In this document: positions 17,663 to 25,665 of the stretch, in pieces
Position numbering within the stretch: the first letter of the stretch is position 1
Layout of the letters: each line of letters begins with the position of its first letter
Assembly (NCBI GenBank): GCA_000403215.2
Contig: KE159560.1
Span: forward strand, 248,591 to 312,590
Length of the DNA: 64,000 bases
Reading direction: 5' to 3'
From: Lachnospiraceae bacterium A4
Lineage (GTDB): Bacteria > Bacillota > Clostridia > Lachnospirales > Lachnospiraceae
The notes under the pieces: generated by a model
Seen by the model: the letters and a program-made list of their open reading frames with translations, nothing else
Databases searched by the model: none
Told to the model about the DNA's origin: nothing
Position numbers and translations under genes: made by a program

Positions 17663-18904
17663 ATGGCAGTAATCAGACCATTTCGCGCTTACAGACCCAA
17701 AAAAGGCTTGGAGAATCAAATTGCAGCGCTTCCGTATGATGTGTACAACCGCGAGGAGGCCTGTGCGGCGGTGAAAGATCACCCGCTTTCATTTCTGAAT
17801 ATAGACCGTGCAGAGACACAGTTTGACAGCAGTGTAGATACTTATGCAGACGAGGTTTACCAGAAGGCACATGACATGCTCTGGGACCAGATACGGGAGG
17901 GCACTTTTGTTCAGGAGGACAAACCTGTCTATTATATCTATGAACTCACAATGGACGGGCGCGTCCAGACGGGAATTGTAGCATGTGCGAGTGTGGACGA
18001 TTACCAGCATCAAGTGATAAAAAAGCACGAGAATACGCGCGCGGACAAGGAACTTGACCGCATACGCCATGTGACAGCCTGCGAGGCGCAGACAGGCCCT
18101 ATTTTCCTTGCCTACAGGGCAAATGACATCGTGCGCGCGGTGATTGCGGAGACGAAGCAGCAGCCTGCCCTCTATGATTTTACCGCGGAGGACGGCATCG
18201 TGCACCGGGTATGGTGCATCTGTGATGATGCTAAAATTCAGACAGTACAGCAGGCGTTTGAAGGCATTTCACAGATTTATATTGCAGACGGCCATCACCG
18301 CTGTGCATCGGCTGTCAAAGTAGGGCTTGCAAAGCGCGAAGAACACCCTGACTATACAGGGGAGGAAGAATTTAACTATTTCCTGTCGGTGTTATTTGCC
18401 GATGAGGAATTGATGATAATGGACTATAACCGGGTGGTAAAAGACCTGAACGGGCTTTCTGCGGCGCAGTTTGTGGAAGCTGTCAGCAACGTCTACACGA
18501 TTGTATCAAAAGGCGCCGCCTGCCAGAAGCCTGCGCACAAAGGACAGGTATCAATGCTGCTTGAGGATACATGGTATTTACTGGAGGTAAAGCCCGAATA
18601 CCAGAGCACTGACCCTGTGGAGGGGCTTGACGTGGCAGTTCTCCAAAATCATGTGTTCGCGCCAATCCTTGACATTCAGGACCCCAAAACAGACCACCGC
18701 ATTGATTTTGTGGGCGGCATCAGAGGAATCGAAGAGCTTGAAAGGCGCGTAAAGACTGATTCCAAAGCGGCGTTCGCCATGTACCCGACATCAATCCACG
18801 AGCTGTTTCAGGTCGCAGATGCGAATATGCTCATGCCGCCAAAATCCACATGGTTTGAGCCGAAACTCCGAAGCGGGCTGTTTCTTCATGCGATTCATGA
18901 ATAA
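17663..18904 (+). CDS. DUF1015-family protein
   Basis: A 413-residue cytoplasmic protein of the DUF1015 family (PF06245). Recognisable blocks are IRPFRAYRPKKGLENQIAALPYDV at the N-terminus, HENTRADKELDRIRHVTACEAQTGPIF in the middle and IADGHHRCASAVKVG and FVGGIRG toward the end. Biochemical function is not established. In many clostridia, as I recall, this gene lies directly after serC-serA; here the sigma/serpin block separates them by 5.3 kb. A ribosome site (AGGAGG) precedes ATG. I infer a link to serine or sulfur metabolism only from that synteny. Confidence 0.9.
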   Translation: MAVIRPFRAYRPKKGLENQIAALPYDVYNREEACAAVKDHPLSFLNIDRAETQFDSSVDTYADEVYQKAHDMLWDQIREGTFVQEDKPVYYIYELTMDGRVQTGIVACASVDDYQHQVIKKHENTRADKELDRIRHVTACEAQTGPIFLAYRANDIVRAVIAETKQQPALYDFTAEDGIVHRVWCICDDAKIQTVQQAFEGISQIYIADGHHRCASAVKVGLAKREEHPDYTGEEEFNYFLSVLFADEELMIMDYNRVVKDLNGLSAAQFVEAVSNVYTIVSKGAACQKPAHKGQVSMLLEDTWYLLEVKPEYQSTDPVEGLDVAVLQNHVFAPILDIQDPKTDHRIDFVGGIRGIEELERRVKTDSKAAFAMYPTSIHELFQVADANMLMPPKSTWFEPKLRSGLFLHAIHE

Positions 18905-18960
18905 ATGCGGTCTGTCCCAGAGAACGGTGTCATATGATATACGAATGGAAGTGAAGGAAA

Positions 18961-19860
18961 ATGCTATTAAATGAGATGGAGTTAGACATTGACCAAATAA
19001 CAGAAAATCTGAATGCGTTTGAGAAATTTCTTGACACACTGCCAGAGAAAGCACTGGGGCTTGGCGTCAGGGTACTGTTTGCGGCGATTTTATTTTTTGT
19101 GGGGTCCAAATTAATCAAGCTCATACGGAGAATCACCAAACGGTCACTCCAGCGGGCAAATGTAGAAACTGGCGTGATTCAATTTCTTGACGGACTGATC
19201 AAGGCGTCTTTATATGGAATTTTGGTGCTGATGATTGCCGGAAATTTTGGGTTTGATGCCGCCAGCGTGGTCGCACTTGTCGGCTCTGCCGGTGTGACCA
19301 TCGGTCTTGCCTTGCAGGGGTGCCTCAGCAACCTTGCAGGTGGTGTGCTGATCTTGCTGCTCAAACCCTTCCGCGTGGGCGACTTCATCACAGAATCGAG
19401 CCAAGGTACAGAGGGCACCGTCAAAGAGATTGGCATAATCTATACCAAGCTTGTAACGACGGACGGCAAAATGGTCGTCCTGCCCAATGGCAGTCTGGCA
19501 AACAGTTCCATTACCAATGCAACGGATACGCCAATACGGCGCGTTGACCTTATCGTAGGAATCTCTTATGACGCCGAGATCAGGACAGCCAAAGAGGTGC
19601 TCTTGGGCGTGATGAAGGAGGATACAGATGTGCTGCACAGCGAACCAGAGCTTGTGTACGTGAATGCGCTCGCAGACAGCGCAGTAGAGCTTGGCATGCG
19701 CTGCTTCTGCGAGAATCCAAAATACTGGGACGTGCGCTGGCGCCTGCTGGAAAATGTCAAAAATGCACTGGACGAAGCCGGCATTGAGATTCCATATCAA
19801 CAGATCTCTGTACATATGGAGCCAAAGGCTGAGCCTGAAAAAGTATTCTTAAAAAAATAG
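18961..19860 (+). CDS. mscS: Small-conductance mechanosensitive channel
   Basis: A 299-residue MscS-family channel that opens on membrane tension to release solutes after osmotic downshock. Three transmembrane segments lie at about 30-50, 70-90 and 95-125. The pore helix has the glycine/alanine pattern SVVALVGSAGVTIGLALQGCLSNLAGGVLILLLKPFRVGDFI, and the beta domain holds VVLPNGSLANSSITN. Length matches classical MscS (about 280-300). It is followed within 80 bp by a tRNA gene with its own promoter, so it is likely monocistronic. Symbol by family. Confidence 0.92.
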   Translation: MLLNEMELDIDQITENLNAFEKFLDTLPEKALGLGVRVLFAAILFFVGSKLIKLIRRITKRSLQRANVETGVIQFLDGLIKASLYGILVLMIAGNFGFDAASVVALVGSAGVTIGLALQGCLSNLAGGVLILLLKPFRVGDFITESSQGTEGTVKEIGIIYTKLVTTDGKMVVLPNGSLANSSITNATDTPIRRVDLIVGISYDAEIRTAKEVLLGVMKEDTDVLHSEPELVYVNALADSAVELGMRCFCENPKYWDVRWRLLENVKNALDEAGIEIPYQQISVHMEPKAEPEKVFLKK

Positions 19861-19881
19861 TGAAAAAAAGTCAAAAAATAC

Positions 19882-19910
19882 TTTACAAAAAACAATTTAT
19901 CATATATAAT
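19882..19910 (+). promoter_or_regulatory. Promoter of tRNA-Thr
   Basis: TTTACA (19882-19887) and TATAAT (19905-19910) with a 17-bp spacer, 29 bp upstream of the tRNA 5' end. Confidence 0.75.
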
Positions 19911-19939
19911 ATTTTTCGTGGTTGTGATTTTCAGACCAA

Positions 19940-20012
19940 GCTTCCATAGCGCAGTTGGTAGCGCAACTGATTCGTAATCAGTAGGTCGAGGGTTCGAGTC
20001 CCTTTGGAAGCT
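19940..20012 (+). tRNA. tRNA-Thr (anticodon CGT)
   Basis: A 73-nt cloverleaf. Acceptor stem GCTTCCA/TGGAAGC, D arm GCGC-AGTTGGTA-GCGC, anticodon stem ACTGA/TCAGT with loop TTCGTAA (anticodon CGT, reads ACG), T arm GAGGG-TTCGAGT-CCCTT. The discriminator base is T and CCA is not encoded. It has its own promoter upstream and a terminator hairpin downstream. Confidence 0.95.
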
Positions 20013-20036
20013 TTTTGAATGAAAAGGCTTTTTGAG

Positions 20037-20064
20037 AGACGTGGTTTAGATCGCGTCTTTTTTT
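20037..20064 (+). terminator. Terminator after tRNA-Thr
   Basis: GACG...CGTC hairpin with additional partial pairing (GACGTGG/TCGCGTC) followed by a run of seven T (20058-20064). It lies 25 bp after the tRNA. Confidence 0.6.
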
Positions 20065-20095
20065 GCACAACCCCATACAGAAAGGAATATCCGTC

Positions 20096-20740
20096 ATGAA
20101 GCTTTTATTTGGTACAGGCAATCAGGCGAAGCTGTCTGCTATGAAAAAACGTTTAGAAAGCCTTACGAGGCAGTATGATATTGAACTCATTGGATTAAAG
20201 GATTTGAAGATAGACATTCCGCAGGTGCCAGAGGACGGGGACACTCCTTTGGAGAATGCGCACCAGAAGGCAGCCGCATATTATGAAGCCTTTCATATCC
20301 CTGTGTTTTCCTGTGATTCTGGATTGTATTTTGACAATGTTCCAGCGCAGGACCAGCCGGGCGTCCATGTGCGGACAGTGAACGGAAAGAGCCTTACTGA
20401 TGAGGAAATGATCGCACATTATACAGCGCTGGCGCAAAAATATAAGAACCTCACAGCCAGATACAAAAATGCCATTTGTTTTGTATACGATAGTGAACAT
20501 CTGTACGAAGCAATGGACCCATCTATGGAAAGCACGCCATTTATCATAACCGCAAAACCTCATTCCGCTGTGCGCAAGAAAGGATTTCCAATTGACAGCT
20601 TCTCAGTTGATATCCAGACAGGAAAGTATTTTTATGACCTGCCAGAACAGCAAGTAGACCAAGTGGCAGTAGAGGAAGGGTTTTTGCAGTTTTTTGAAGG
20701 TGTCTTTAAAACAATACAATCATTGAAAAAAGGAGTATAA
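20096..20740 (+). CDS. HAM1/RdgB-type purine NTP pyrophosphatase
   Basis: A 214-residue protein of the Ham1 family, which hydrolyses XTP, dITP and similar abnormal purine nucleotides to monophosphates. The N-terminal LLFGTGNQAKLSAMKKRL is the substrate-binding T/SxNxxK motif, and FSCDSGLYFD carries the conserved DSG loop. Start ATG 20096 is chosen from the AGAAAGGA site; the frame extends back to 20063 but through the terminator. It diverges from typical RdgB (for example VHVRTVNGKSLTDEE where SARY is usual), so it may be a family variant with different substrates. AIM24 follows after 2 bp. Confidence 0.82.
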   Translation: MKLLFGTGNQAKLSAMKKRLESLTRQYDIELIGLKDLKIDIPQVPEDGDTPLENAHQKAAAYYEAFHIPVFSCDSGLYFDNVPAQDQPGVHVRTVNGKSLTDEEMIAHYTALAQKYKNLTARYKNAICFVYDSEHLYEAMDPSMESTPFIITAKPHSAVRKKGFPIDSFSVDIQTGKYFYDLPEQQVDQVAVEEGFLQFFEGVFKTIQSLKKGV

Positions 20741-20742
20741 GA

Positions 20743-21504
20743 ATGGGAACAAATATACTGAATTTACTGGACAACAAGAATGTAGAAATTGTAACGGAAC
20801 ACGAACAGGCAGGCATAACAGTCATCAAAATGCTGAAAGATTTATCTCTGAATAAAGCAGAGGCAGTGACAGAGTATTACGCCTCCAAAATGAATATCTG
20901 CAAACGGCAGGTAATCATTAACCTCAACAATAATAAGTGGACGATCAGCGCAGGTGCCATGCAAGTAATGGTCGGCAATGTCTCTGTAGGAACGGGCGTA
21001 AAAAGCGCAGGAGACCTGATGCGGAAGGCTTTTGGCGGCGCAGTGACAGGAGAGCGCGGAATCAAGCCCGAGTATACAGGAGACGGCGTCCTCATACTAG
21101 AACCTACCTATAAGCACATTATCATCGAAGATATACGCGAGTGGGGCGGGGCGATGGTGATGAATGACGGATATTATTATGCAAGTGTCGGGCTTGACCT
21201 CAAGACAACGCCCATCAACTCTGTGAGCGGCGCATTGCTGGGCGGAGAGGGCTTGTTTAATCTCGGGGTTCATGGAAATGGTGTCTGTCTGTTGGAATCG
21301 CCGCGCCCAAGAGAAGAGCTGGTGACAATCGAACTGGACAATGATGTGTTAAAGATTGATGGAAACTATGCGGTATGCTGGTCGCCAAGCCTGAATTTTA
21401 CTGTGGAGAGAACAACAAAGACTCTCGTAGGCTCTGCGGCGTCAGGAGAGGGGCTTGTCAATGTCTACAGAGGCACTGGCAAAGTGATGATGGCATTAGT
21501 GTAG
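20743..21504 (+). CDS. AIM24-family protein
   Basis: A 253-residue protein of the AIM24/TIGR00266 family, predicted to be a beta-rich trimeric fold. Typical parts are the VQVMVGNVSVGTG-like turn near 80 and the glycine-rich SGALLGGEGLFNLGVHGNG block near 160-190. No signal peptide or membrane helix is visible. Function in bacteria is unknown. It starts 2 bp after the HAM1 gene with SD AAAAGGAG, and the strong hairpin at 21508 follows its stop by 4 bp, so the two form a short operon. Confidence 0.85.
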   Translation: MGTNILNLLDNKNVEIVTEHEQAGITVIKMLKDLSLNKAEAVTEYYASKMNICKRQVIINLNNNKWTISAGAMQVMVGNVSVGTGVKSAGDLMRKAFGGAVTGERGIKPEYTGDGVLILEPTYKHIIIEDIREWGGAMVMNDGYYYASVGLDLKTTPINSVSGALLGGEGLFNLGVHGNGVCLLESPRPREELVTIELDNDVLKIDGNYAVCWSPSLNFTVERTTKTLVGSAASGEGLVNVYRGTGKVMMALV

Positions 21505-21507
21505 GAT

Positions 21508-21541
21508 AACGGGCAGGGGAAACAACATTCCCCTGCCCGTT
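21508..21541. terminator. GC-rich hairpin between convergent genes
   Basis: AACGGGCAGGGGAA (21508-21521) and exact complement TTCCCCTGCCCGTT (21528-21541) with a 6-nt loop. The stem is 14 bp and very stable but there is no long T tract. It separates the AIM24 gene from the convergent gene at 21565. Confidence 0.7.
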
Positions 21542-21564
21542 GTGAACAGATACAGCCCTGCATC

Positions 21565-22215
21565 TTAATCACTGATATGCCGTATCGCATCTAGTGCACC
21601 GTTGAACAGATCTGTGACTTCTTTTGCTGAATACTCATTATTTTCCAGTGTATTCTCCATAACCTTCAAGAGCTTCTCCTGAAGATGTACCTTGTGTGTA
21701 ATGGTATCCACAGGCGCGGGCGTTTTGAGATCGTCATACATTTTCATATAAAAGGAGATTAACTGCTGATTGGTGGCTTCCCTTGATTTTACAACATCGC
21801 TGATTGCACTTGCCTTATGCCCGCAGAACGGGTCACTGTCGAGCTGCTTCAATTCAAAAATAGACTGCTCTAAATAGTCTGTCTGGTGCGCAAGGTGCTC
21901 AAGCTGTGTCAGACAGTACTCCATTGAAAACTTGTCAGGTGTACTATTTTGTTGACTCTGTTTCACTTCTTGATTTTCCGTGGTCTCCTTATATTCAATT
22001 TCAGTTTCATATTCAGTTTTGTTTTCTATGATTTCATTTGTCTGTTCTGACATAACTGGTTCCTCCAAATTCTGCTTTGGCGGACACGCAAGGCATAGCA
22101 TATCTTGCGCCAGAAAGCGTGCCCTGCCTTGTTTTACGAGTCCCTTAGCCCTTTTGAGATAAGTGACGCCGCATTTTTTTCCCTGTGAATCTACTACAAT
22201 AATGTTTTTTGTCAT
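21565..22215 (-). CDS. RRXRR-like N-terminal domain protein, unknown
   Basis: A 216-residue protein. Residues 1-50 (VVDSQGKKCGVTYLKRAKGLVKQGRARFL, then CLACPP) resemble, by eye, the RRXRR segment (PF14239) found at the start of IscB-type proteins, with basic residues in the same spacing. After a Glu/Thr/Gln-rich linker (60-95), the rest is a helical bundle (EYCLTQLEHLAHQTDYLEQSIFELKQL ...). No nuclease motif or membrane segment is present. It has its own promoter on the minus strand and a GGGAGGA site. Role unknown; the resemblance is my inference. Confidence 0.7.
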   Translation of the reverse strand: MTKNIIVVDSQGKKCGVTYLKRAKGLVKQGRARFLAQDMLCLACPPKQNLEEPVMSEQTNEIIENKTEYETEIEYKETTENQEVKQSQQNSTPDKFSMEYCLTQLEHLAHQTDYLEQSIFELKQLDSDPFCGHKASAISDVVKSREATNQQLISFYMKMYDDLKTPAPVDTITHKVHLQEKLLKVMENTLENNEYSAKEVTDLFNGALDAIRHISD

Positions 22216-22308
22216 GGGTGTCCTCCCCCTTGTTTCGATTGTTTATAAAAGGCATATAAAGTTCTCTGTTTTTTGTTATGGGTGCCGTCCCCTGTCTTTC
22301 TGATTTCC

Positions 22309-22337
22309 AGTATACTATACTTTCCGGTGATGTACAA
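22309..22337 (-). promoter_or_regulatory. Promoter of the RRXRR-like gene
   Basis: On the minus strand TTGTAC (plus 22332-22337), 17-bp spacer, TATACT (plus 22309-22314). It lies 94 bp upstream of the start codon. Confidence 0.65.
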
Positions 22338-22423
22338 TGTATTTTTTATATTGGATATGACGGGAAAAAGAATACAGGTTATCCGTGCAAATGGGACGTA
22401 ATGGCAAACGGGGCATAAAATGA

Positions 22424-22452
22424 TTGAGTGCAAGACCATTTTATGATATACT
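22424..22452 (+). promoter_or_regulatory. Promoter of the HipA-like gene
   Basis: TTGAGT (22424-22429) and TATACT (22447-22452), 17-bp spacer, directly before the HipA-like ORF. It is divergent from the promoter at 22309-22337, with less than 100 bp between the two -35 boxes. Confidence 0.65.
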
Positions 22453-22483
22453 ACATCCAGAGTGTACGCTACTATATAGATAA

Positions 22484-23608
22484 ATGGTGAGAAAAATGTT
22501 TTTAATGTTAGGTAATTCAAAGGTATTATATTTTAATTTTCCCGATTTTACAGTGGAGATTATCAGGGAGGAGCTGCTGCCGTACTCACTTCGCTGTAAT
22601 ATCCAGAAAACACATACAATGAAAAGTATTTTATCCAATGTGCAGGAGGTAAAAAACTATCTGAGCAGCAGAATGCTGTCCTTGTCAAGAGACCATGCCA
22701 AGAAAATCTACGCCGCTTTTCAGATTCCGCAGGTGGACACGATCGACAACAGGGTAGATATCTGTATCCGGTGCAAAGGCGTATCCATACAAGACAGTTA
22801 CTGGGTTCAAGATGATGATGACACTGACAAGTGGGAGGATATTAATATTCGGAAAAATAAACTCAAAGATATCATCGACTTGTCCTTAGGCGGCTACAGC
22901 CCTACCGTTACGACAAGCCCAATCTGCCCGGAGCTGACGACAAAGGGGCTTTTCCGAAAAGGCTGGATTCGCATGGGAGACACGCTGTATCTGCTCAAAT
23001 CCGACAAGACAAAGGATTCTGTAAATACCAGAATGGAGATTCTGGCATCAAAAATTATGGAGTGCTTTGAAAATAAGATTGACTGTGTCGAGTATGAAGG
23101 CGACGACAAAAATATGCTCGATGGAATGGGGCATGTATCAATCTGCAAAAATTTTGTCGGCGAGGAGTACTCTTTCGTGGAGGCGTGGGAAGTCATGGAT
23201 TATTGCAGGCGCTGTAATATTTCTTTCAGAGAACGCTGCCTTGAGCGGTGGGGCGCTGAGTTTGCCTGTATTCCGGTGCTGGATTATATTATTGTCAATA
23301 CAGACCGGCACACGCAAAACTATGGATTTATGATGAACAATGAAACAGGCAATATTGAACATCTGGCGCCGCTGTTTGATTTTAACTGCGCACTGGTGGC
23401 AGATTACTTCCAGCATGACGCGAGAGATACCCTGAGCCAGATGTTTAATTCCAAAGATACCTTGAGAGAGCTGGCGTTTGAATACAAAGACCACGCCAAT
23501 CTTGTATTCAATGAGGATAAATTTATGAATGTAGTGGAGCACAATGAGAAGTATAAGTATATATTCGAGAAAGTGTATGCAAGGATTGCGGAATTAGGAA
23601 TTGTCTAA
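22484..23608 (+). CDS. HipA-like kinase-domain protein
   Basis: A 374-residue protein. The C-terminal half has IVNTDRHTQNYGF, matching the catalytic N-x-DRHxxN loop of HipA-type kinases, and then PLFDFNCAL, matching the metal-binding D. The N-terminal half is unfamiliar. HipA kinases phosphorylate targets such as glutamyl-tRNA synthetase and are usually paired with a HipB antitoxin; no helix-turn-helix partner is adjacent here. Start is uncertain: ATG 22484 or 22496 (MFLMLGN), the latter preceded by GGTGAG. Alternatives are related families of kinase fold with unknown targets. Confidence 0.7.
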   Translation: MVRKMFLMLGNSKVLYFNFPDFTVEIIREELLPYSLRCNIQKTHTMKSILSNVQEVKNYLSSRMLSLSRDHAKKIYAAFQIPQVDTIDNRVDICIRCKGVSIQDSYWVQDDDDTDKWEDINIRKNKLKDIIDLSLGGYSPTVTTSPICPELTTKGLFRKGWIRMGDTLYLLKSDKTKDSVNTRMEILASKIMECFENKIDCVEYEGDDKNMLDGMGHVSICKNFVGEEYSFVEAWEVMDYCRRCNISFRERCLERWGAEFACIPVLDYIIVNTDRHTQNYGFMMNNETGNIEHLAPLFDFNCALVADYFQHDARDTLSQMFNSKDTLRELAFEYKDHANLVFNEDKFMNVVEHNEKYKYIFEKVYARIAELGIV

Positions 23609-23743
23609 TTTAGTCAATATATCTTTTATATTTATATCTGATTATCCGATATTATAAAATGATTTATACTTATTATTGACTCAGCCAATCAATAATAACA
23701 TAAAAATATCGCAGTTTGACCATTCAAGTAAAACATAAAATAA

Positions 23744-23845
23744 ATGATGCTGCTCACAGGTTCGAAACAGGAGAGCACGCTGAAATTTTATGAGCAGGCA
23801 GGGTATAACAAAAATGATAAAACAGCCTTTATTCAATGGCTGTGA
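23744..23845 (+). pseudogene. C-terminal remnant of a GNAT acetyltransferase
   Basis: A 33-codon frame reads LLTGSKQESTLKFYEQAGYN then NDKTAFIQWL and stops. As I recall, this matches the C-terminus of a common clostridial GNAT N-acetyltransferase family (the FYxxAGYN and DKTAFIQWL end). The upstream part of the gene is missing: no in-frame GNAT sequence precedes it. It is a deletion remnant, not a functional gene. Confidence 0.65.
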
Positions 23846-23896
23846 TGAATTGCTTCCTTTTAGCGATAAAATGTAACCACTTATGTCTGATAAAAA

Positions 23897-23935
23897 ACCA
23901 CTTGATGTAAAGCCATTTACACAGGTGGTCTTTTT
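23897..23935 (+). terminator. Intrinsic terminator
   Basis: ACCACTTG-(A)-TGTAAA (23897-23911) pairs with TTTACA-CAGGTGGT (23916-23929), followed by CTTTTT. It lies just upstream of the ABC transporter gene. Confidence 0.75.
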
Positions 23936-23990
23936 CTTTATGATGTCTGTAAAACGTTAATGATTTCATCAAGAAAAGGAGTGTTACAAG

Positions 23991-25571
23991 ATGTCAAAAG
24001 CAGAAAAACGTTATAGGGGAATTTATTTCGCGACAGTGGTTTTGGGATTGGTCTCAGCACTGTTTATGGCACGGTTTTCATTTAGTCTGGGAAAAGTGAT
24101 TGATGTGGTGCTCGACCCCACGGAGTCCCTCCAAAAAACCATGTCCATTTGTATCTGTATGGCAGCGTGCTGGCTGGTAGTTTCATTTATTTACAATTAC
24201 ACAGAAATTATCTATGTCAACAGAATTATCCGCTATTTGAAAAAAAATCTGTACAAGGCGCTCTACCACAAGGAACTGCACACCTTTCTGGCAGAGAAAA
24301 ATGGGCACTATTTAAGCCTGTATTCAAAGGATATTGATCTTTTGGTGGACAATTATCTGCTGCCTAAGTGTGATATTGTCTCCAATCTGTTATCGGCGGT
24401 TGTCTGTCTGGTATCTATTTTTGTGATTAACTGGAAGCTGGGTTTATCGTTTATTGTAATCTCAGTGCTCACGGTTGTGCTCTCGCAGCTTCCGGGGGCA
24501 GTGATGGCAAAGAAAACTGTCGCATATACACATCATAACAGTGCATACATGGCAGTGCTTGAAAATCACTTAAAAGGATTTGAGCAGGTGAAGCTTCTGG
24601 GATTGGGAACACTTTTCAGAAGGAAGCTGGATGTGGAGGACCAAGCGTATGAGAAATCGAGAAAAAATTATCTATTTGCGAAAATTGCTGCAAACAACAT
24701 TGGAATGTCGATCGGAATGCTGTCACAATTGCTTTGCATGTCTGTGGGAATCTGGTTTGTACTTCATGATGGCATGACTGTAGGGCTTTTGATTTCTGCG
24801 GTACAACTGTTAAACGGCGTCTTTTCACCGCTGCAATTCTTTGTTCAGGATAAAAACCTGATGGGAACAGCGCATGAAATTATCAGCCGGATAGAGCATG
24901 AGCAGCTTTTTGAGGAATCTGCCAAACAGGAAATCAACGGGAAAGTACAACAAATCGCATTTCGGGACTTAAATCTTGCCTTTGGAGACAAAGAGATTTT
25001 TCACGATTACAAGATGACCTTTGAGAATGGCAGAAAATATGCGATTGTCGGTGAATCTGGAAAAGGAAAATCCACGTTGATGCGCGTGCTGATGAAATAT
25101 CTGACACAGAGCGAATACAAAGGAAGCGTCATGATTAACGATCAGGATATCAGGACACTGGATTCCAATAGCATTTACAATAAAATTGGCTATATCCAGC
25201 GGAATGAGTTTCTGATAGACGGTTCTGTCAAAGAGAACATCGCACTCTACCGAGATGATATTCCCGATACCAAAGTGAAACAGATTTGCCAAGGCTTAAA
25301 GCTGGGCGCAGAACTGGTCAATAAAGAGATTGATGCCTCTGATACGGGCGAAATCTCGTTCGGTGAAAAACAGCGGATTGACATTGCCCGCTTTATGGTG
25401 CACAATTATGATGTCCTTGTATTTGACGAGCCGACCAGCAATCTGGACGCGGAGACAGCCGATGAGATTTTTAATATGATTTTTGGAATCAAAGATAAAA
25501 TAGTGATTGTGATTACCCATGACAGGAGCAGAAACGTGCTGGAACGTTTTGATGCGGTCGTGGAGTTGTAG
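23991..25571 (+). CDS. ABC exporter, fused membrane and ATPase domains
   Basis: A 526-residue half-transporter, likely a homodimer in the membrane. About 300 residues of membrane domain (helices near 12-35, 48-70, 125-145, 150-170, 235-260) precede an ATPase domain. Walker A is GESGKGKST (from residue 354), Walker B is VLVFDEPTS and the H-loop His is in VITHD. The signature region is ISFGEKQR, in place of LSGGQ; this deviation recurs in some clostridial exporters as I recall. SD AAAGGAG lies 11 bp upstream. Substrate unknown; no precursor peptide or protease is adjacent. Confidence 0.88.
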   Translation: MSKAEKRYRGIYFATVVLGLVSALFMARFSFSLGKVIDVVLDPTESLQKTMSICICMAACWLVVSFIYNYTEIIYVNRIIRYLKKNLYKALYHKELHTFLAEKNGHYLSLYSKDIDLLVDNYLLPKCDIVSNLLSAVVCLVSIFVINWKLGLSFIVISVLTVVLSQLPGAVMAKKTVAYTHHNSAYMAVLENHLKGFEQVKLLGLGTLFRRKLDVEDQAYEKSRKNYLFAKIAANNIGMSIGMLSQLLCMSVGIWFVLHDGMTVGLLISAVQLLNGVFSPLQFFVQDKNLMGTAHEIISRIEHEQLFEESAKQEINGKVQQIAFRDLNLAFGDKEIFHDYKMTFENGRKYAIVGESGKGKSTLMRVLMKYLTQSEYKGSVMINDQDIRTLDSNSIYNKIGYIQRNEFLIDGSVKENIALYRDDIPDTKVKQICQGLKLGAELVNKEIDASDTGEISFGEKQRIDIARFMVHNYDVLVFDEPTSNLDAETADEIFNMIFGIKDKIVIVITHDRSRNVLERFDAVVEL

Positions 25572-25630
25572 ATAACATAGCGCTTTGATCTGTTGTCAAA
25601 TAAATGTTAAAAAATGTTTTTGATTTTGAC

Positions 25631-25659
25631 TTGACAACAGACATTCCAGCGCGTATGAT
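25631..25659 (+). promoter_or_regulatory. Near-consensus promoter of a short unit
   Basis: TTGACA (25631-25636) and TATGAT (25654-25659) with a 17-bp spacer. The downstream unit ends at the T-run hairpin at 25889-25915. Confidence 0.7.
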
Positions 25660-25665
25660 AAAGGG

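Larger units (their letters stand above)
23609..23990. other. Intergenic region with inverted repeat, fragment and terminator
   Basis: This 382-bp stretch carries an inverted repeat TTATTATTGA (23670-23679) / TCAATAATAA (23689-23698), the GNAT fragment at 23744-23845 and a terminator at 23897-23935. I see no complete gene. The A/T-rich first part gives no clear promoter. Confidence 0.7.

Noticed and set aside
22212-22520. 102-residue minus frame upstream of the RRXRR-like gene
   Set aside because: Covers the promoter region of the divergent genes and has no ribosome site or family resemblance.
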